DNA of 64,000 bases from Davidsoniella eucalypti. Lineage: Eukaryota > Ascomycota > Sordariomycetes > Microascales > Ceratocystidaceae. The translations under genes and the position numbers were made by a program. Of this stretch, positions 14,002-24,212 are shown one piece after another. The notes below the pieces were generated by a model. The model saw nothing but the letters and a program-made list of their open reading frames with translations. It was not told the DNA's origin and did not search any database. The stretch covers positions 62,001-126,000 of the forward strand of contig RMBW01000076.1 in assembly GCA_004009845.1 (NCBI GenBank). The letters are read 5' to 3'. The stretch's first letter is position 1; each line of letters begins with the position of its first letter.

Positions 14002-16439
14002 TTCCTCTCTGCACTGCATGTACAGCAAAAGAGACATCTAAGCAGAAACGAAGGCCCGTTTTATTCCTGCCAACCATGGTTTGTGGAATATCTTGGTATC
14101 TGTAGTTGTTCTTTTCAGTTCTGACTGGGCTTAGCATCAAGCAAGACTTTCGACTGGGGAGGGCAAGGAACAAGATCCAGTTTGTTGTCTGACAAGCTAG
14201 CCGCCCTTTAACCAAGGCTCCTTCTATTCACCGTTTGGATGTTGTGTCTGATATTCCCAGTATTATCACAGTCATTCATCGCCGCTACCTTTTCCTTCCG
14301 TCAACTGCGGGGAGAAAACAGAGTCGGGGAAGGAAGAGGGAGAACACGAAGGTACAGGTAAGCATGGACAAAAGTGATGTAGGGAGTATCATTCGTTATG
14401 CAGCTACTTGACAAAGCCAGCTGGACGGGTAGCCCACAAGCAGCCAACAAGAACGCTAAATGGCCCATTATCTGAAATGCCTTTCCTTCCAAGTTGGATC
14501 TTTGGTAGCCAAGCAAAGGAGGGCGCGGACAGCGGGTGTTACTACATTATTTTTCTCTGTGGTTCGGCGTGTCCACTTGTATGTGGCGCAGGATATTATT
14601 TCTATATAAAAAGAGAGGGAAGAAGGGGGGGGGTTGAATCTCTGGTAGAGCCTTCTAACGGAGCACTTGATCAACCGCCGAAGTAACACTACTAAGAGAA
14701 TATAAGGTAATAAACAAACAAAATAGCACCAAAAATCCCGATGGCATCTACTAAACGTTGCACTATTGGACCAAAGACGTGCAGAAGCCGCCCTCTGTAA
14801 TGTTACAGCAAGATCTCTTTACCGGTGTATATAATCCATGTTTAATGGTACAGGGCCTAGTATGTTTTTTATTCTCTATATTTTTTGTTATAGGCTTACC
14901 TTACAGGCTCCGCCACTTCTTAGGAAGAGAAAATGCCGATGCCACAATATCTCGCGGGGGCTTTTTTTTTCTTCCTCGCTTAAGCCGTCCAGAGGCTAAC
15001 GTGGATCTGCTACAGTCTAAGGCTCTTATCGATATATTTTGCATGTAAGAATATGAAAGAAATGTCTACTTGAAGCAAATTTAATCATTGATGGCTAGTA
15101 AATCAAGCAACGGCTGCAGGGTCTGGGTTAGTCGGTAGGAGAATTCTGATTTTGTAGTTGCAGATACAGGTTTTTGTTGATCATGTAAGAATAATCAGGT
15201 TTTTTTCGTTATGATATTTTTCAATAATTGGGATATTCTGATATGGATGACATTAGGGTTAACATCGGGTGTCTAACGTACATATACGGATATGTCAGCC
15301 ACAACGACATAGCCACAGAGGGATAGAACAACTCAACAATAGCGCACCACAGCAGCATTTAGAGGATAGTGTTGTTTTTATGCAACAACTGCCATCCTAG
15401 GCCGGCTGAGAAACGAAGCTTTAGGTCGGATATCGACATTTTAGTGTTCCTATTGTAGCCAAAGTAGCTTAGTCAAAGAGACTAGTTCAGTTTGGATGCT
15501 CCTTTTCCGTCATTTGAAACAAAAAGAAGGAAACAAAAAAAATGTTAAACTATATGTTTTGTATGTACTAGCCAAATTATAGATCATCATGAATACCTTA
15601 GTGGAAAATCACAACCTTCCCTCGAGGGTACCTTTGAGTTTACGGTGCCTCCTCCTTTGTAAAGACGAAAAATCCCCCTTCGTTGTGGGGTTTTAAGAGC
15701 GACCAGCACACATCACCAATGCCGCTGTCCATTCTCTCGCATCTATTCATTTATTTCATGATGCACCGTTTTGTGAGGCCTTGAGCCCGTTTTCTCACCG
15801 GATGTTCTCACCAACGCCCACCCCCTTTTCTCTATACTTTTCTCTATACTTTTCGCGATCGCTGGTCTCCCGAGCCTCATTTCCGCTGCTTGTCTTCTCT
15901 ACTGCTTCTTCTATGTCGAAATTTGTTCTTGTTTTCTGAGTTTTTCTGTTCTTGAATTTTATTTTATTTTATATAGTTCGGACCTCCATTATGGGGGACC
16001 ATTAGGGTTTCTTGACGTCTAACGATACACTAGGGTCGGTTACACGTGATCCACATATAGACGTAAAACGAGGAAGATCACAAGCAACCTTGAAGTATGT
16101 ACATAAATCAAGCCAACTCGCAAGAAATGCTGTTTTAGGAAATTCGAGTTTTTCCATAATTTTTTTTTTACTTCTAGTGGCTCCAGGGTTAATGCTGTTT
16201 TCCATCTTTTTTTTTTTTTTTTTTTGCCTCTATTAGATATCTGGGGCGGGTAGTTTAGGGCACTGTGATCTCCGGCTAGGGGGCGCGGGCTTCAAAAAAA
16301 AGACGGCAAGTTAACCTACATGTCCGTATCATTCATTTTTTTTTGTCATCATTAAAAGTACTTTGTCGGTCTTTTTAATTTATTTGTGTATGTTCTTTCT
16401 TCAAACCAACAGCATAAAAACGCTTCCAAGTTAAAATTC

Positions 16440-16462
16440 ATATATATATATATATATATATA
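16440..16462. repeat. (AT)n microsatellite
   Basis: An uninterrupted AT dinucleotide run of about 11 units. A similar AT-alternating tract lies at about 60801-60826. Confidence 0.9.
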
Positions 16463-16576
16463 AGTATACATCACGGAAAACATCTCAGTGTGGTGGGGAG
16501 AGAGCAGATCTTAGAGTAAGAGATGTGTCTCTCGGCACCGAAGCGACCGTCACAGAATGGCCTATGCTGGGCGCTG

Positions 16577-16802
16577 ATTGGCCAGAGTGTCGTTTGCCAA
16601 TATCCAACGTATGATTGCGAATGCTATTGGCTCGTCATGGAAGCTTTAGACCTCTGTTATAGGACAGCCCAAGCGAGTGGATCCAAAAAGGTTGACTTGT
16701 CAGCCATCCTCGTCTTCCACCAATAACAAAACCGCACGGCCGTTTTCTGGGTGCGATCGTCGTGCCTTGTACCTGTGCAGATAGTTGCCAATCATGCCCC
16801 AT
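16577..16802. promoter_or_regulatory. Cluster of five CCAAT boxes
   Basis: CCAAT or its complement ATTGG occurs at 16577-16581 (-), 16597-16601 (+), 16626-16630 (-), 16720-16724 (+) and 16798-16802 (+). Chance would give fewer than one in 226 bp. CCAAT is the site of the fungal HAP/CBC complex. No recognised gene starts within 2 kb on either side, so this could be the promoter of a non-coding or unrecognised transcript, or simply chance clustering. Confidence 0.35.
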
Positions 16803-18970
16803 TTCATATGGCCAGACCCTTGTCATAGTCTGGGCTACTTGTCAAGTAGTTTTGTATTTTGCTCACGTTACTGCTATGCAAGCAAAACAAAGCAAAGCAA
16901 GCACCGGAGCTAACTCGAGATAACGCCAGAGTCCCCTCTGGCCCCCTGGCTCGCTTCTTCTTACGTGGTAGAAACTGACTACTATTCTGATTCTTATATG
17001 CTCTGTTATATACCCGGAGCCACTGTAACTAGTATTTCCTTCTGAAGCAAGGGCCTGTGGCCACTGTAAACTGCCTGACTTGTAGGAAGAGTCTGGAACA
17101 GTCCGGCCAAGGAATATGCAGTCTACTCTGCGTTTTTATCATGTAAATGAGCAGTACGTCTTCTACTCGGTGATTTTGTTTTGCTGGATGCTACTTCAAC
17201 CCAACGAATCCATTTACTTGGGCCAAGCAAACCAACCCGAAAAAAACACATACGCGATCCATGTCACTCCAAACCCATTTCGCAAGGCCGTCCCTTGTGA
17301 GTTATATTGCCGTGCCCTCTTTCTTTTTATCTCGTTCTCTACGCTCATTCGCCTGGCGATGAGGGGGGCTTCGGGGTTGAGTCTTGGAGTGACTCGGGGG
17401 CTCAAAGCCAGACATGGCGCCGGCGTCCGCTCGAGTAAGTGGGATGCCGATTAATCAAATGAAGAGGACGAGCTTATTTGAGATTGAGCAATGGCTGAAC
17501 ACCGGTAGTTCTGGTGGTCTGCTTATCACCTGTCCAGGAGGGCGTTTTGCTATATCATGTGTTTGTGATGAAGCCAGCCAACCCCAAGTCCAGCGACTGA
17601 GCCTGTTGGTTGGTCTTCAGATGACAGTGCTTTGCTTTCCTTTTTTGGGCTACTGAAAAAGCTCAAGGGATGCAGTATCAGTGCAAGAAGCAAGATCTAT
17701 TCTCCGGACTTTGAAAGCACATCTCACAATTTGCTGCAATGAGGCGGTGCAGCTGGCCAACGAGCTGAGAAAGCTCGAATGGGAAAAAAAGCAAGTATCA
17801 GCATATCACGAGCATACGAAGCAATGTGCCTGAAATTCATCTCATTTCATTTGGGCTTTTTCTTCAATTGCTTTCAAATATAGATTCAGGGCGTAGTAAC
17901 AGTTGATGAGACGGTTGATGATGGGTTGACACTTGAATATATCACGCAAATATGAGCCAAGAAAGTAAGATCCAGGAGAAAACAACAGCACTGTCGTTCT
18001 GAGTACTTTAGGAGGTGCGGAAGAAGGCCGCAGTAGCATAAAAGTAATATTTAGGGTTTTTCTCTTTGCTTTGCTTTGGTGGTGCAAAGGCAAACAGGTG
18101 AGCCAGGCCTGGCCGGAATCTTGAATAATGACACTGGTTTGGGGAAAGGGCGCGGACCAACTCAGCATCAGTAGTTGAGGTTGCAGTAGTAGTAGGGAAA
18201 GCCCGGGGAAGAGGAGGAGAAGACGGAGATGGAGGACAGGTGCCAGGCTAAAGGCCGTGTTTCGAGTTATATCAGTTCTGGAGACAGCAGCAAAAAGGAA
18301 GCAATATCTCGAAAGAGCGAGAGAGCGAGCACGAGGCAGCAACTAAGCTGGAAGGCAAAAGTCACAGCGTCGAAGTGCCCGTAGAGTTCTGGAGGACTCG
18401 CAGCAGACCACGGCAAGCCATCGAGCTTCTATTGCTGCTGCTGCTCGAGCTTGGACTTGGGCTTCCGGTCTTTCGAGGGCTGCTATTCGGGGGGCTGATA
18501 CAGTAAAAGTAGACAAGCTAGGCACTTGCTTGGATGAAATGGATGGATAGTCAGATCTGTTTAGGCATGGCTGCATCTAACTTGTTCACTTCATCATTTC
18601 CATCATATTTGAGATCGATTTGGCATTGCCTGGAGATAGACAAGATCCTGGAGCCGGTGCATCTGTTTTTTCTTCTTTATTACTGCTACTGTCTGTATTT
18701 GGGCATGTTGAAAGCTGGCGGTAAAATAGATGCCATTTGATTGTTAGCTGCCTCCTAGGCTTACATGAAGATGCTATCTACACCCCTTTGTTTTCTGGCT
18801 AGTGCGGTAAATACAGCTATTTTATCAGTCGCTTAAATCGCTGCATTTAAGCCACCGCCGGCTAGGGAGGGGGTGAGGGTAGGTTTTTTTTCTTTACCTT
18901 TTTACCTTTTTATCATGCCTGTTTTTATATGTGGTCTATGTAGCAGGACGTCAAACTAATCTCGATGCTT
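16803..18970. other. Intergenic, no supported gene
   Basis: The longest open frame (minus strand, 17842-18342, 166 codons) starts at TTG and has no recognisable domain. It is Leu/Ser-rich, as expected from a CT-rich tract read antisense. The DNA is more GC-rich than the desert to the left, with CTG-rich patches near 18440-18500. It is probably distal upstream sequence of the C2H2 gene. Confidence 0.5.
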
Positions 18971-18976
18971 CACGGC

Positions 18977-18988
18977 TTTATATATATC
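18977..18988 (+). promoter_or_regulatory. TATA-like element upstream of the C2H2 gene
   Basis: TTTATATATAT lies about 310 bp before the ATG at 19300 and is followed by a CT-rich tract (19000-19290) typical of fungal transcription starts. This implies a 5' leader of roughly 250-290 nt. Confidence 0.4.
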
Positions 18989-19299
18989 GTGTCGCCACAT
19001 CCCTCTCTTGCTTCAAGCTATCGATTGTCTTGCAACTACAACCTCCACCACACCACCATCTTGACACTTACTCTTCAGTCTTTGGCAGCCTGCTTGCCTG
19101 GATCGCCGTCAACGCTCTGCTTCACTGTGCTCTACTCTGCTGCCCTTCCTGATCCTGCTTCCTGCCCTCTGCGCCAGAGATCTTATACTTCATATAAGAC
19201 GCTCGTCCGCTGCTCGGCAGACCAGCTTCTCTTCCTCTACCAACAAACACCGTCCATCTCTGTCTCTCTTTCCCCACAGCATCTCTATCTGTCTTCGCA

Positions 19300-21775
19300 A
19301 TGTCGACACCAATGGCACATCAGTCGGAAGACTACCACAATATGTACTACGCCGCCAACCCCTTCACATCACCGAGTATGCCATCGCCGCTCTTCGGCAA
19401 CTCCATGGCCACCGCGACTACCATGAGCATGCCGTTCGAGAACCACTCGCCAACAGCCATGATGATGCCCATGCCATCGCCGCCAATGCCCTTCTACGAC
19501 GAGGCCTTGACCCGTTCGGCCAGCATTGGCTCCATCTCTAGCGCCGGTACTCCGGAGTCACAGTATGCCACTATGGTTCAGCACCACCAACAACCCCAGA
19601 TCGTGCCGCACATGGTGCCGCAGCAGCAGCACCAGATCCAGCAGCCGCAATGGGCTATGAGCATGCCTGGAATGGCGCCTACGTTTGCTGCTGTCGAGTA
19701 TCAGATCACCAACCCAACATATCTATTTGATCCTAGCCTGGCCTCTGTTGGCTATGCTAAGCAGCACGTCTTTGGTAACCACCGTAAGTTTTCTCCCGCC
19801 TATTCTATCTGAAGCCCCCTTCTCGTCGATACGCAGAGTATTGTAGCATGTATACATCCTGTCGGGTGCTGGCTGGGTCTGTCTGTACGCAGACCATACC
19901 CTACAGCAGAGTACAGAACCGCAGATATGTGAACATGGACAACCGTACACGCCTGGACCAACAAGCCACTAGTACAGGCGTACTTTGGCGGCATGTCTCG
20001 CTGTCTGAGATACTGCTGGAATCTTAGCAGGCCTGGCCAATCACATCAACTCAGCCGTCATACATCTGGGCGCCTCCCTTTTTTCCCCACTCCGACGCCT
20101 AGACTGCGAGTTGTCGGCCTCAGCCCGCTCTCTTTGTCCTTCTATACTATGCTCTATCCCTTCACTGTCGCCTTTGGTTTCTGCTTGCTTCTCCTTTCCC
20201 TTCTCCGCTCCCAACTCTCGCTGCTTCTCACCGCCATACTGTACTCTCGTGTCCTTTCCTACAATGAACCACTTTGCTAACATGGAACTCCTTGCCGACT
20301 TTCTAGTCGTGGATCAATCTATGGCCGATGGTAGCCTGCCTTTGTCCATGGTGTCTATGCCGTATGATGGCCACCAGTCCTTCAGTGCTGAGATGCCGTC
20401 GCCAACCATGATGCCTGCCTCGCCTATGGGCACTGTTTACCAACAACACACCTTCCAGCCACACATTGCCTTCAACAACTACAGCCCCGAGCCATCGCCG
20501 GGCCACCTCGAGAATGAGATGCCCAGCGGTGTCCCTTCGCGCAACGGCTCTACCGGAGTTCCTCGCCGCGAGGGCAGCAGCATCATCGTCAACAACGCCA
20601 GCTCGCCCGGCACGCCGATGAACGAGGACCCGGCACATGCTAAGCAGACCTGCAAGGAGTGCAACAGGAAGTTCAAGGACCTCAAGGCGCACATGTTGAC
20701 ACACCAGGAGGAGCGTCCCGAGAAGTGCCCCATCTCCTCGTGCGAGTACCACCACAAGGGCTTCTCGCGCCGCTACGACCGCAACCGCCACACTCTAACC
20801 CACTACAAGGGCACCATGGTATGTGGGTTCTGCCCCGGCGGCGGCTCTAGCAAGGAGAAGACCTTCAACCGCGCCGACGTCTTCAAGCGCCATCTTACTG
20901 GCATGCACGGTGTCGAGCAGGCTCCGCCAAACGCGCGCCGCCGCATCTCCGACTCAACGACCAGCGCCAACTGCGGTCCCCTGCCCGGCTATGCCCCCGA
21001 TGCCACTGGCCAGTGCTCGACCTGCCCTCGCCGCTTCCTGTCCGCACAAGACTTCTACGAGCATCTGGACGAGTGCGTGCTACGCATCGTCCAGCAGGCG
21101 GACCCGGCCGAGGCCATCAACGAGCAGTGCCTCGGTGCTGTTGCCCACGACAAGAAGGTGTCGGAGACTCTGGAGCGCAACAAGGTCCCCAAGCCGTCCG
21201 AGTCGGCATCACACGACCACGAGTCGGACGACGAGGACCTCGATGACGCCGAGGGCGATGAGCAGATCGTCGACGAAGAGAAGCAGCCGCTGCAACAAGA
21301 AGATGCCGCGCTGCTAGACGGCGTCAAGACGAGTGCGTCGACGGCCGCCTGCAAGAAGAAGGCCAACCCCGCCAACGGTGTCCAGAAGTCCCGCGGCATG
21401 ACTCACTCCCGCGGCGGTGTCACTCCGCACAGACAGCGCAGCCGGAAGCCTCGGCGCGAGTATCCAGCTTCGTGGGGCTTCGACAAGGGCCAGATGAAGA
21501 TGAAGAAGCGCGTGCTGGCGGTGTTCGAAGGCCCGCGCCGCATTGCAAAGGACGACATGATGCTGAACAACGAGTTCGAGGTGCGTGTTCCGCTGGCCGA
21601 TAACCACTATGTTACAGACCTCGATGTGCAGACTATGCGTCGCGCCGAGGGCTGGTTGGGTGCCACGCCGGAAGAGCAGGGACCGTGGATCTCGGATGAT
21701 CCCACCGAGGAAGACCGCGAGAAGATGTTTGCGCTCTCGCAAGCTGGCGCCGCCTCGCCTGCTCCTTCGACTTGA
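19300..21775 (+). CDS. C2H2 zinc-finger transcription factor, two exons
   Basis: Proposed exons are 19300-19783 and 20307-21775, joined in frame by a 523-nt intron (donor GTAAGT, branch GCTAAC at 20276, acceptor TTCTAG). The protein has 650 residues. The N-terminal half is rich in Met, Pro, Ser and Gln and probably disordered. Around residues 276-350 lie C2H2 fingers: CKECNRKFKDLKAHMLTH, then CPISSCEYHHKGFSRR with its His pair, then CGFCPGG followed by a His pair. A further Cys/His motif, CSTCPRRFLSAQDFYEHLDEC, sits near residue 398 and is typical of one fungal C2H2 family. After it come an acidic segment (DHESDDEDLDDAEGDEQ) and a basic stretch (HRQRSRKPRR). The protein is likely nuclear and DNA-binding; its targets are unknown. 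The intron is unusually long, and an in-frame ATG at 20264 inside it could start a shorter form of 503 residues. I cannot assign a named orthologue. Confidence 0.85.
20100..20263 (+). promoter_or_regulatory. Possible internal promoter within the C2H2 intron
   Basis: This part of the long intron is strongly CT-rich, like the leader before the main ATG. It ends at an ATG (20264, context ACAATGA) in frame with exon 2 and open from there. A transcript starting here would encode the fingers without the Met/Pro-rich N-terminus. This is inferred from composition and frame only. Confidence 0.25.
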
Positions 21776-23145
21776 ACACGTACATCCTACGTCTCGGACT
21801 CTCATCTTATGACTAGACGATGCTGGCTATTCGCTGTCAAGTCGGTCTCTTTACCATCTTCGCTTCTTGACTGTCTTTTTATTTTCATCTCTATCACTTT
21901 ATTCTCTTTTATACTGGCGTTCTATTTCTGCCTCAACCATGGTCACGACATCACGATCTTCCAACATTACTTAGTTTTTTCTAATACTCTTTTTCCTCTC
22001 GCCGTCTCTTGCCTGTTTTCTCACAGACTCGAGCTATCCGGGCATATAGAGACTATTTTGATAGTACTCTTGGTGCTCTTTCATCGTCTTCTCAGACGAT
22101 TCCACGCCACAGAAGAAGACTAACTTGTCTTTTGCACATGATGTTTTTTCGTTCTATTTCTTCTCTTTTTATTGTCAGTGGCGATAGTTTGAACATTTCG
22201 GGCTTTTTGAGAAAAAACACGGAAAATAAAAGCACCGGTGTCGATTATGTTTTCTCAATTATTTATTGAAAAAAATAATCTTTTTTATCCAGGTGGAAAC
22301 GGAGCTTTAATAGCCGAACTAATACTTGGTACACAATGTAAGGGGAAGGACAATCTACTTCTCACCAATTTTTTCACAAGCCTTTGTTAACGGCGTTTTT
22401 TATATATTGGCATATATATATTTATTTATTTTTACCTGGGACAGGATCAAGGGAAGGGGGCGAACTTGGAGTTTTTATTTTCTTTCTTAAGGGTCACTTT
22501 TATTTTATTAGCCACTATACCGATTTTGTTGTATTCGCAAAAGAACAAATTCTTCTGCAAGTCTTCTTTTTTTTTATTTGCCTATTATTTCTTAATTTTC
22601 TGTCATTTTCCTTTTTTTTTCTTTTTTTTTCTGATGGGAGACGCCCAGTTGATTTACATATAAAGAAGGCTTTTTTTATATAGATATCAGCGATGCGTCT
22701 AGTAAACGAGAGACGCTTATGAGTTATACCAAATTTATTTTTTCCATACCAGAAAACCTGTTCCAAGTACTGAAATATGAACGAAATTCCGGGCTACTTT
22801 TGGATCTTGATATGTGATCATTTGATTTAAATATATTTTCAAATATCTCATGCATATTCTTTAGCCTCTCATCCTAATGCATTAATCGCGAATAAGGCTG
22901 TTTCTTTGTTTAAAAACAGTAAAACGAAAATGAAAAGAATGTTGTTGAATTCCGACTTTTCTGGAAATGGAAGGAGGGGCAAGGCTGGCCCTTTCTGGCG
23001 AACTATTGCAGCCTTGGAGGGGCGACTATTTCCATGATTTTAGTAGTGAATGACTTGTGGATTTTTAGTTTTTCCAACCAGTACATCAGAGCTCCGGCTG
23101 ATAAATAACAATACTATGTCATTCATTTTCGTGATAGTGTAAATC
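21776..23145. other. Intergenic, no supported gene
   Basis: AT-rich, with T-runs around 22570-22630. It is presumably the 3' untranslated region of the C2H2 gene followed by the EFM7 promoter. The open frames are low-complexity Phe/Leu-rich translations of T-runs. Confidence 0.5.
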
Positions 23146-24108
23146 ATGGCCTTAACTTCCCGCATCACCTTGGTCGGCCCGGACTCGGAAGTCGAAGATA
23201 TCTTCGGCTCCAGCATCGGCGTCATCTTCCCGGACGACATCGTCAACCAACACGGAGACAACGATCACGGCCTCTCCTACGCATCGCCCTATCTCCCCAG
23301 GCCGCTGGCTATTGCCCTGAACAAGCCAGAGGGCGACAACAATCGCCGCCTGTTCTCGCACTATCTATGGAACGCTAGTCTATTACTGGCTGAATTCGTC
23401 GAGCGTGATTCACTAGAGGTCGCCGCTCAAGAGTATCTGGCCGACTTGAAGGCCCGGAATCCCGAGAAGCAGGGGGCTATTGCGGTGCCGCAGGGCCATT
23501 TCGATGTTCGAGGGAAGACTACGCTGGAAGTGGGCGCTGGAACCGCTCTGCCTAGCATCATGGCTGCGTTACTAGGCGCTAAACAAGTCACTGTTACGGA
23601 CTATCCAGCACCCGAGCTCCTCTCTACACTACGCGATAACGTTGTGCGAAATACAGCGCCCGAGAATTCCCCATTGCCAACTACGGCCACCGCCCAACCC
23701 GGCGATATCGTCGTGACGGGCCACGAATGGGGAGTTTTCACTCCGTCGCCAGCAGGCACTCCTTCTACTATGGCTATCGCGCCACCACAGCACGGCTTCG
23801 ACCGTCTCTTCGTCGCCGACTGTCTCTGGATGCCGTGGCAGCACGCTAACCTGCGCGCCTCTATAAACTACTTCCTCGGCACCGATGACGCTGCTCGTGC
23901 GTGGGTAGTTGCTGGCTTCCATACAGGCCGTGAGAAGATGCGTGGCTTTTTCGATGCTGAAGAAATGGCTAAAGAGAAACTGGCGGTGGATAGTATATGG
24001 GAAAGGGATTGCGATGGTATCGAACGCCCGTGGGTATTGGATAGAGGCATTGAGGATATTACAGAGAGAAAAAGGTGGCTAGTCGTGTGTATTCTCAAGA
24101 GAATATAA
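23146..24108 (+). CDS. EFM7: EFM7-like eEF1A N-terminal/lysine methyltransferase
   Basis: A 320-residue intronless protein of the seven-beta-strand, METTL21-like methyltransferase family. EFM7 (formerly NNT1) of yeast methylates the N-terminus and an adjacent lysine of elongation factor 1A in the cytosol, using S-adenosylmethionine. The diagnostic block is here: LLAEFVE after the HYLWNASL segment (residues about 70-84), then the AdoMet-binding motif LEVGAGTALPS near residue 127 and the acidic strand end VTVTDYP. A later motif, DRLFVADCLWMPWQH, matches the post-motif region of the family. The N-terminal segment DIFGSSIGVIFPDDI fits the poorly conserved start of homologues. The stop lies 104 bp from the stop of convergent VPS3, so the 3' ends probably overlap. 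The family call is firm; the exact substrate follows from the family. Confidence 0.85.
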   Translation: MALTSRITLVGPDSEVEDIFGSSIGVIFPDDIVNQHGDNDHGLSYASPYLPRPLAIALNKPEGDNNRRLFSHYLWNASLLLAEFVERDSLEVAAQEYLADLKARNPEKQGAIAVPQGHFDVRGKTTLEVGAGTALPSIMAALLGAKQVTVTDYPAPELLSTLRDNVVRNTAPENSPLPTTATAQPGDIVVTGHEWGVFTPSPAGTPSTMAIAPPQHGFDRLFVADCLWMPWQHANLRASINYFLGTDDAARAWVVAGFHTGREKMRGFFDAEEMAKEKLAVDSIWERDCDGIERPWVLDRGIEDITERKRWLVVCILKRI

Positions 24109-24212
24109 GAAACAAAAAAGCAATATATCAAAGGAAAATAAAAAAAGATAAAACATTTGCAATATACATTATTTACATCACTTCATTAATATTAACTCTA
24201 GTATCCTGCGCC

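Larger units (their letters stand above)
4387..16439. other. Gene-free AT-rich stretch
   Basis: Twelve kilobases with only short open frames, none recognisable and none joined convincingly by splice signals. It contains the octamer TATCTGTA in plus orientation at 6636, 6800, 7814, 10530, 13709 and 14097. Two hairpins are listed separately (10.7 and 14.0 kb). There is no sign of transposon protein remnants, tRNA or 5S rRNA. Poly-T and poly-A tracts of 8-12 nt are frequent. Confidence 0.6.

Noticed and set aside
17842..18342. 166-codon frame on the minus strand
   Set aside because: Starts at TTG, is Leu/Ser-rich low-complexity sequence, and has no domain or supporting splice sites.
20303..20791. 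Long antisense frames within the C2H2 gene, and similar ones in VPS3, COY1 and the DH-domain gene
   Set aside because: GC-rich third codon positions of the true genes leave antisense frames open. They show no motif of their own.
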